A stretch of DNA of 64,000 nt, taken from positions 11,822,512-11,886,511 of the forward strand of contig NC_092665.1 of NCBI RefSeq assembly GCF_032118995.1. The letters run 5' to 3'. This DNA is from Asterias amurensis. Its lineage: Eukaryota > Echinodermata > Asteroidea > Forcipulatida > Asteriidae. Below, one piece after another: positions 27,501 through 36,500 of this stretch. A program made the position numbers and the translations under genes. The notes below the pieces were generated by a model, which was given only the letters and a program-made list of their open reading frames with translations, did not search any database and had not been told where the DNA came from. Every line of letters starts with the position of its first letter. Within the stretch, counting starts at the first letter, position 1.

Positions 27501-30500
27501 CAACATTCCTTTAGATCTGTACATGTATGCTTCGTTTTTGAAAGGGCAAGGGCACCAAGGCGTTTTCTCTTTGGTAAAAGGGCACCCTACTGGAGCATTT
27601 CAAGGGCACTAATAAGGCAATGACCAGGGGGCATGGAAGCTGAGTTTGAATAAGGGACCATTGAGTCCAACCTTCCTGTAGACCTGTACATGTGTGCTTC
27701 GTTTTTGAAAGGGCAAGGGCACCAAGGCGTTTTCTCTTTGGTAAAAGGGCACCCTACTGGAGCATTTCAAGGGCACTATGGCAATGACCAGGGGGCATGG
27801 AAGCCGAGTTTGAATAAGGGACCATTGAGTCCAACCAACATCCAGAAGACACTTTAGAATAAATTTTTTACATGTGCATCAACATGTACATATCCTACTT
27901 TAACATATACATCCTTCCTTCGTGGAAATGTGTGTATTTCATTACACGGTGATAGCTAGATTATGCCACATCCCACGCCAGGATAAGACCCTGGTTTCTC
28001 GCATCTCCCCCTGATTACTTTTACTCATCTCCATAAATTTGGTGCGAGGGGGTTTCTTGATCAGTCAGTAAACGCTTCACTCATCGACCTTCTCATCTTC
28101 CACCCCCCTTGTGGGGGAAACTGAGTGGGTGAATCTGCATGGATAATAAATGTGTTTTAAAGGCACTGGACACCTTTGTTAATTGTCAAAGACCAGTCTT
28201 CTCACTTAGTGTATCTCAACATGTGCATAAAAATAACAAACCTGTGAAAATTTGACTCAATTGGTCGTCGAAGTTGCGAGAGAATAATGGGAGAAAAAGC
28301 ATCCTTGTTGCACATGTTGTGTGCTTTCAGATGCTTTTCAGTTAAAATATTTTAGTGAGAGGTAAGAAGTAGCTTTCTAAAAAGCTACGTTACTTCAGAG
28401 GCAGCCGTTTCTCACAATGTTTTATACTATCAACAGCACTCCATTGCTCGTTGCCAAGTGATTTGTTATGCTAACAATTATTTTTAGTAATTACCAGTAG
28501 TGTCCAGTGCCTTTAAAGGAACATTACAGAATTGTTTTTTGCTAACAAAACAGTTGCTGGCACTTTACGTAATCCACCATATTGACATAAACTGACAAAC
28601 CTGTAGAAGGTTGAGATCCATCGGCCATCTGGGTCATGAAAAGAATGACAAACCGATTACACATTTTGCATGGCATTGATTCAAAACAAAAATTATTAAT
28701 ACGCTCACTGACTGATAAACTCCAAGCGGGGTTTAGTTTTATTTTTTTTCTCATGAAATATGTCAATTCAGATGAAAATATTTCAAGGGATGTTTTCCTA
28801 CTATCATCATCATTAGACCGTGTGAGTTTTATGTAAATCTGTAGTCTTAGACGAGTTGTTTTCTTACCAATTCTGTAATATTCCTTTAAAGGGCACTGGA
28901 CTCCATTGGCATTACTAAAAATAATGGATAGCATAAAATCCCTCTGAAGTATTGGCATTTCCGAGAAGGAGGTAATTTCTCTCTCAAATATTAAAAGGCT
29001 TCAGCTGAAGTCTTTCATTATGCATCTGAAAGGCACAAAATTTGTGCAACAAGGGAGTTTTTTTCTTTCATTATATTCTCATTGCAAATTGAGCCCAAAT
29101 TTGTACAGGTTTTTGATTCTATGCATGCATGGGATACACCAAGTGAGAGAACTGGTCTTTGACAATTACTTGCAAGTGTGTCATGGCTAAGCGGACTACG
29201 TGTAGCGTGCCCGAAAGTGAAAGTCTATGCTTTAGTTTAGGTGCTTAAAAACTTGAGTGCAGTCTGCTGAAAGTCACACCAATGTTGTGCATGTCGTCTA
29301 GTTACATGTACAGTGACCTTTTTGTGGTGGTGAGGGCTGAAAACATTGCTCTGTGGTGTTCACTTTTTTCCCCCTCAAAATCTTGATAACTAATGAAGCT
29401 GAAACTTCTGCAGATTAATTAGGCCTATATTACATAAATCCGATTCACGGTGAGTAGGGATTCATGTCATTGCCAAACACCTCATCTTCAAAGGGTACCA
29501 AAACCCTTAAAAAAAAGAAACTTTGTAGGAATTCAACTTTAAAGACGCTATGTCAGATTTTTTGCCCCAAACATTAAAAAATATATTTTTTTGAGTGAAT
29601 GTTATTTCAAAGAGTATGACCCGCTCCAACGAAAAAAAAAGTTTATCTTTTACTTTTAATGGTCAAGAACCATGACAAAAGTGTAAAACGTTTCTTATAA
29701 AACACATAGGAATTGGTCATGTGATATATTGTCGGGATCCCGACAAAAACTAATTTTGAGCACTTTATTTCACTGCTACTAATAATTGGCGGACTTTTTC
29801 GTGCAATGGCTCAAATGAAAGCTTGTAACTTTCTGGACCCCCATCAAAATACCAATTGAATGTTAAATCAAAAATGTTGGGTAAAATCGACCAAAAATCT
29901 GACATCTAGCATCTTTAAGCGGTTACTTGTGAGTTAGCAAGCCTTTGTACCAGACACGATTCAAATTCAATCGCTTATGGCTGAAATTGTGCATGCATTT
30001 GACAAAGTCAAGACTTTTCATAATATATGCAACACGACAGATGGAATGCTAAAATTACTTTTGGACTAATGCATTCATGTATTAAATATTGTACATCCTG
30101 ACATTAGACATGGGAAGAAAATCAATCGAACAGTAAAAAAAAAAGGACATTTTTTGCAACTGCTGCTATTCTCTTCTAGCAATAAATTCTCCTCTGATTT
30201 TGTTGTGTCTGTTTTCTTTGGTTTTGTTTTTGCTTTTACTGCTCCTTGAACACCCAGCAGGGTGGATATGTGCGCAATGTGCGCATAACAATTCTTTATT
30301 ATTATTGTTATTATTGTTTTTATTTTTATTACTTTAACTAAACCTGTAGCAGGAGAAGCTTGCATTGTTCATTGTCAATTATTTTGGGCGGGAAAATAAT
30401 TTGTTTTTCTGATACAAATTTTCAACATTGAAATTGTTTGTTTTGCCTGTATTTAATTGAAGCACACTGACATGATGTACACGTTCTTCGTACACTTTGT

Positions 30501-33500
30501 CCATAATTGGTGCTTATCTGTTCAAACAATTTTGAAAAAGTTTTCAAAACCATTTGCGTAAATTTGTCCCTGAAGAACATTTACACAATGTCCAATGTGT
30601 GTGTCTGAAGCCCTAGAAGTATACAGAGCCCTCAGATGCCATGGCCTATGTTGCCCTGGTCTTGGCTATGGAAGTGCCCTTTGCAAAATACAAATGGCCT
30701 TGCCCTCTTTAATGTAAAATTACATGCCCTGGTCTTGGCTATGGAAGTGCCCTTTGCAAAATACAAATGGCCTTGCCCTCTTTAATTGTAAAATTACATG
30801 CCCTGGTCTTGGCTATGGAAGTGCCCTTTGCAAAATACAAAAGGCCTTGCCCTCTTTAATGTAAAATTACATGCCCTGGTCTTGGCTATGGAAGTGCCCT
30901 TTGCAAAATACAAATGGCCTTGCCCTCTTTAATTGTAAAATTACATGCCCTGGTCTTGGCTATGGAAGTGCCCTTTGCAAAATACAAATGGCCTTGCCCT
31001 CTTAAATATAAAATTACATGCCCTGGTCTTGGCTATGGAAGTGCCCTTTGCAAAATACAAATGGCCTTGCCCTCTTAAATGTAAAATTACATGCCCTGGT
31101 CTTGGCTATGGAAGTGCCCTTTGCAAAATACAAATTGCCTTGCCCTCTTAAATATAAAATTACATGCCCTGGTCTTGGCTATGGAAGTGCCCTTTGCAAA
31201 ATACAAATGGCCTTGCCCTCGTTAATGTTAAATTACCTGCCTGGTCTTGGCTATGGAAGTGCCCTCCTTTGCAAAATACAAATGGCCTTGCCCTCTTTAA
31301 TGTAAAATTACATGCCCTGGTCTTGGCTATGGAAGTGCCCTTTGCAAAATACAAATGGCCTTGCCCTCTTAAATATAAAATTACATGCCCTGGTCTTGGC
31401 TATGGAAGTGCCCTTTGCAAAATACAAATGGCCTTGCCCTCTTAAATGTAAAATTACATGCCCTGGTCTTGGCTATGGAAGTGCCCTTTGCAAAATACAA
31501 ATGGCCTTGCCCTCTTAAATATAAAATTACATGCCCTGGTCTTGGCTATGGAAGTGCCCTTTGCAAAATACAAATGGCCTTGCCCTCTTTAATGTAAAAT
31601 TACATGCCCTGGTCTTGGCTATGGAAGTGCCCTCCTTTGCAAAATACAAATGGCCTTGCCCTCTTTAATGTAAAATTACATGCCCTGGTCTTGGCTATGG
31701 AAGTGCCCTTTGCAAAATACAAATGGCCTTGCCCTCTTAGATATAAAACTACAGACCCGGTCTGTACTCATGAATGACAAAGCCTTACATGTATGCCGGG
31801 TACATGCACTTGTGTGTCAATTTTACAGACCAAGTCGAAACATTTGGTTGCAGTTAGCTCAAATTTCATTATTTTGACGCCACCGAAGCATCTCCCATCA
31901 GAACCCGAAATCGAGTCCGCCATGATGCAATTCAGATGCGCACACATCACAGGAAAAAGTGTAAATGGCATAAATTTTTGACGAAAGTTTAACGTCAACG
32001 GCGTGGGTGTTTGCACCGAATCGAAGCCGCGATGTCAAGTGGGTTAAACAATGCAGTGTCTCTGCTAGTAACTCTCGTGGGATTTGGCAACAGGAAAAGA
32101 GAGAATACTGCTGTTAAACCTACAGTGTATGTGTGTTGATGCCAAGTATGTGTATGTATTAAAGGTATGTCATGAGGGGAAAACGTTAATTCCAATCTTC
32201 TTGTTTTTGGAAGATAAATCTTTTGTCATGAAGATATCATGACATTGGGTTTTGTAAAAGTACATAATTATTTAAATCTTCTGTTTTTTCGAAGACTTAT
32301 CTTTTGTCATAACACTTTTCATAATAAATTGCGATGTTGGCTTTTGGAAGAGTACACTCATTCCAACCTACACTGTTGGAATATATATGTTTGATCAAAA
32401 AATATTTTGGGTTTCGAAAAAGTGTATATAAATTTAAATCTTCTAGTTTTTGGAGGACTTATCTGTTACCATAAAACCTAAATTATATATCGATGTTGGC
32501 TTTTGGAAGAGTTGTACACGTACATATACATTCATTTTAACCTACATAGTTAGAATACGTATCTTTTATCATAAAATATGTTAGGTTTTGGAAAAGTACA
32601 TTCATTCCAATCATTTGTTTTTTACACTTTTTTTTCTTCACAGCATTGGGTTTTTGAAGAGTACATTCATTCCAATCATCTGGTTGTTGTAAGATTTGTA
32701 TCTGTTTATCAAGTAATCAACCACAAGGGAAACTGATCAGGAATTTCAGCAAAATTTTGGTTTAAACAAAGACAAATTGGCTAGAGCAGGACCAATAACC
32801 TCCACATTAACATACCAGCACCCTACCAACCGAGCTTTCTAGCCCTAACGTTGGCAGTGTAATTCCTGATAAATTCATGATTCCATGATTTTCTCTAAAT
32901 CTCTTTTAGCCTACAAATTTGGTTGAAAGAGATTGTGTCCATGATTGCATGCTTCATAAAAGTTGGGGAGGGAGTGCCTTCTGCTCTAACCAGCCAGGCT
33001 CCTATAGTGGTTGAAACACAAGCCTCTATCTGGCTGTAAAGGGGGTAACCCTGTTTCAGCCCCAGGAGTAGGTGGCAACCGCCCCTGGAAAAATAGTTGA
33101 ATGGTAGCCCACACCTTAAAGTGGCCTTCTAGGCTTTGTATGTGTGGCTGTTTGCAAAGAAAAAAAATCGTAGTCCTTCTTGTGAATGAGAAAGAAGTTA
33201 CTCACAGCATGGAGGAAGGAATAGAAGGAGCTCGAACGAAGGGACATCAAAAGTCGAACGTGCGGTACTGCAGTCGTTTAACAACACCGCGTAATCACCC
33301 ACATACCTTGTACAGACAATGGGCGACCTGGCGTATGTGAGTTTGCGCGTGCGCACTTCACTCAACCACGGTTCTTCACTCAACCACGGTGTCGTATGTC
33401 GTATGGATATAATACAGAAAAACAACTTTTTTGAGACCTGATCAAAATTGTGTACACTTCTGCTCACCAAATCGAAAAACACACTTGAATACCAACCACC

Positions 33501-36500
33501 CTCGTGTGCTAATACCCAAATTTTGAACCACCGCGCGTGACCGGAAAGTCACAAACAATGAAAAAATATGCCATGATGTTTCAGTGAAACACCACAAATG
33601 GTAAATGAAAACGTGTGTATTCACAACTCTTGTCTCCAATGGTTCAACTTTAAACAAAGGCAACGTTGCAGAGCGGCGGTACCGCACGTTCTGTACAAAG
33701 AAATCTAATCCTGCTCGTTAATCGGCCGTCCAGCTGGAGGTCTCCTATCTTTTTTCACTGGTTAGACGGGGGCATTGTCAGGGTATTCTTTTGTTACTCT
33801 GCGGTTTTGTGGGTCGTTCGAGCTCCTTCTATTCCTTCCTCCATGCTCACAGAGAGATGTCTGCTTTTACATAATTCATCTGTTTTATTTAATAATCAGC
33901 AATTTTTTTTCTTCTTCTTCTTTCCTTGTCTCCGTGCAGGGCATTACTTGCCAGCAACTTCCTTCCCAGTGGATACCTCTATATGAACACCATCATTACA
34001 CTCACCGGTCTATGGTCAATAGCAATGCAAGATAATAAAGACAGTGTGCAAATGGTAAAAAAACTAATAAATTTTAGTAACTAAATTAAGTGTGTTCTAA
34101 AATCTATCTAGGGGTCTTCGCAGCTGTGGCACATTTAAATGTAATTTTGACATTTTGTCCCTTTGGTGTCTGTCCCAAATACACATTGCAAGAGTGCTCA
34201 CTCGACAATCCTAATTATAATAATAATAATAGTGGCTTCTTATACAGCGCGCATATCCGTCACTGAGTGTCGCTCAAAGCGCATTAACATTCAGTATTTT
34301 CCTGCAAGGTATGTTGGATTACGTTTGAATTATGAGAGCTTTTCCTTTTACATATCACCATGCTATGGTTTACAAGATGCTGTGGCGCAACATGCTGCCA
34401 ATCAAACCAGGAATACCGGGGCAAACTGCTTCTCTTTTTGATAATTGCACTGGGTTCTTTTTCATTTTTTTACACAGCACACGGGACCAACAGCTTTATG
34501 CCCCATCCTAAGGATGAAGCATTACCATAAAGTGTCGTAAGGACACACATATGTCACGCCTGGGACTTGAACAACAATCGCCCTGTGTAAAGCCCCATTC
34601 ATACTTCTTGCGAATGCTTCGTGCGATGCGATTTTCGATGCGATTTTCGATGCGTCACAGAGGGAAATGTTGTTCGTACCGATGGTTGCGTCACCAAAAT
34701 TCGATTCGCATTCGCAGGAAGTATGAACCGGGCTAAACAAGGCCCTAACGAGTGATTACCAAGCATATACAATTCCTTTAATTGGTTCTTTATTTCGTCT
34801 CCCCTTTCTTGTAGTTCTTCATCTTCCATTTAATCAGTATTTTGACGGACATTATTTTTCTTGGTGTGATGTTCGGCCCTGCACAGACTAAGTATTGTCA
34901 AGATGGTGAGTCCGATACATGTATAATCCTATTTTTGCAATTGTCTTTTTAAATTGTATTCTTCAAAAAAAAAAACGTCTGTATTGCAATTTTGTAATTT
35001 TGTATTTGCTTTTTATCTTTGTATTTAGCGCTTTGAGGTCATTCTGGCAGATTGGCGCTATAGGCCTATAAATATCACATTATTATTATTTATGTATTCA
35101 GAGTGTTCCTGTAGATGACCAACCCCAGGGTTTGAGATTAAGTCTGGGCCATGGCCTGAGGCCAGTGATTTTAGTGCATGGCCAGTAAACTTAAACCGTT
35201 CAAGTCCAAACACGGGATGAGAGTTAAATCAAATGGTCCTCATTTGGATTTGGACCCAAGACCCCTGACACTCCATACCAGTCAGACAGGCTTGGGTTTT
35301 TTTATCACTGCATTTTTAATTTAAAATGATAAATATAAATATCTTTAATTTTCCCCCCATTTTTGTCTTAATTCATTTCATTTTCATTAATTTTGTTCTT
35401 GATCTGTCCTTGACTGTCTTTGACTTAAAGAAATTGTTGTACTTAATTAGTTTTTTATTGTCCTCTTTTTGACCAATATGGAAGGTAATCAATAATGGTT
35501 GAATTGAATTGAAAAAACATAATTGAGTATTGAAGTATAAAAACGATAAATCTACGCTGTATTGCTTGGTCCAAAAATAGGTCAAATGTCAAACTGTGGA
35601 GGTAGTGGTCTACTCATTTTGACTCTTGTCTTGTAAAAAATTCTCTGGTCTAGTAAAAGTTTTGAGCTACAAAAGTACAAGCCATGAAGTCTGGTTGATT
35701 GTTACCCCGAATTCGAGCCCTGGCTTTGAATTGGATGAATTTAGCTAGGAGGCGACTTTATATGGGGCATCTTTGCTTTAGGGGTGATTTAGCTGAGGGC
35801 ATTGGAGGGGGGGGGATGACTTTCACAAACAAAATGTCTTATAATGTATTTTGGAACAATCTTTCTGAGATTTGATTTTCTTTTGGATATTTTCTTCTGG
35901 TGCAGGAAATCAGAGGTGCAGTGACTTCAGATTCAGCGCTGGGTAAATATCACATTTCTATATAAGAATTAATGTTGGAAAAATGTCAATTTAGAAAGGA
36001 GATGACTGCTCCAAACTGACACAAGGGTACAGTCGTGGTAGAAAACCCACTGGTACAGGACATACCATGTTAAAAGGACACGTTGCCTTGGACAGGGCGA
36101 GTTGGTCTATAAAAAAAGTGTTGTAACCGTTGTTATGAAATGCATAATGGTTAGAAAGATGTTTTAAAAGTAGAATACAATGATCTACACAATTATGCCT
36201 CGAAATTGCACGGTTTTCCTTTTACTCTGCGAACTAACACGGTTGTCCATTTTGTGGAGTCAAAATTTTGACTCCACAAAATAGGTTGCCGTGTTGGATC
36301 ACGTTGTATCGGGAAAATCAGTATATTCTACTTTTAAAAAAATCTTTCTAACCATATGCATTTCATATTTAGGCGTCTTTTTCGACAGCTCCATGACAAT
36401 GAGCACACACGTCACACATACATGCAAGTCCATCAACTATCACATAAGAAACATCTCCAAAATACGCAAATATATTGACACAAACACATGCCACGCTGCT

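Larger units (their letters stand above)
26357..33939 (+). other. AGTRAP intron 2 (7.6 kb)
   Basis: Contains MITEs B (26581, 28157, 28887), G (28514) and H (29538), a duplicated family F block (27508-27835), the 73-bp minisatellite (30654-31745), a degenerate tandem repeat (32160-32700) and a minus-strand SINE (32777). Stretches 29,920-30,640 and 32,870-33,930 hold no feature I can support; a short ATT/ATA microsatellite is at about 30296-30330. Confidence 0.8.

Noticed and set aside
28542-28958. 138-codon minus-strand ORF
   Set aside because: It sits inside a family G MITE and runs into a family B MITE; open by chance.
30945-31877. Series of overlapping 60-95 codon ORFs (MPWSWLWKCPLQNTNG...)
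   Set aside because: They are the three frame translations of the 73-bp minisatellite; each unit shifts frame by one, so the same peptides recur periodically. No exon signals or family.
36291-36367. N-terminal 25 codons of the 221-codon ORF
   Set aside because: This part is family A MITE sequence upstream of the LINE junction, not part of the reverse transcriptase.
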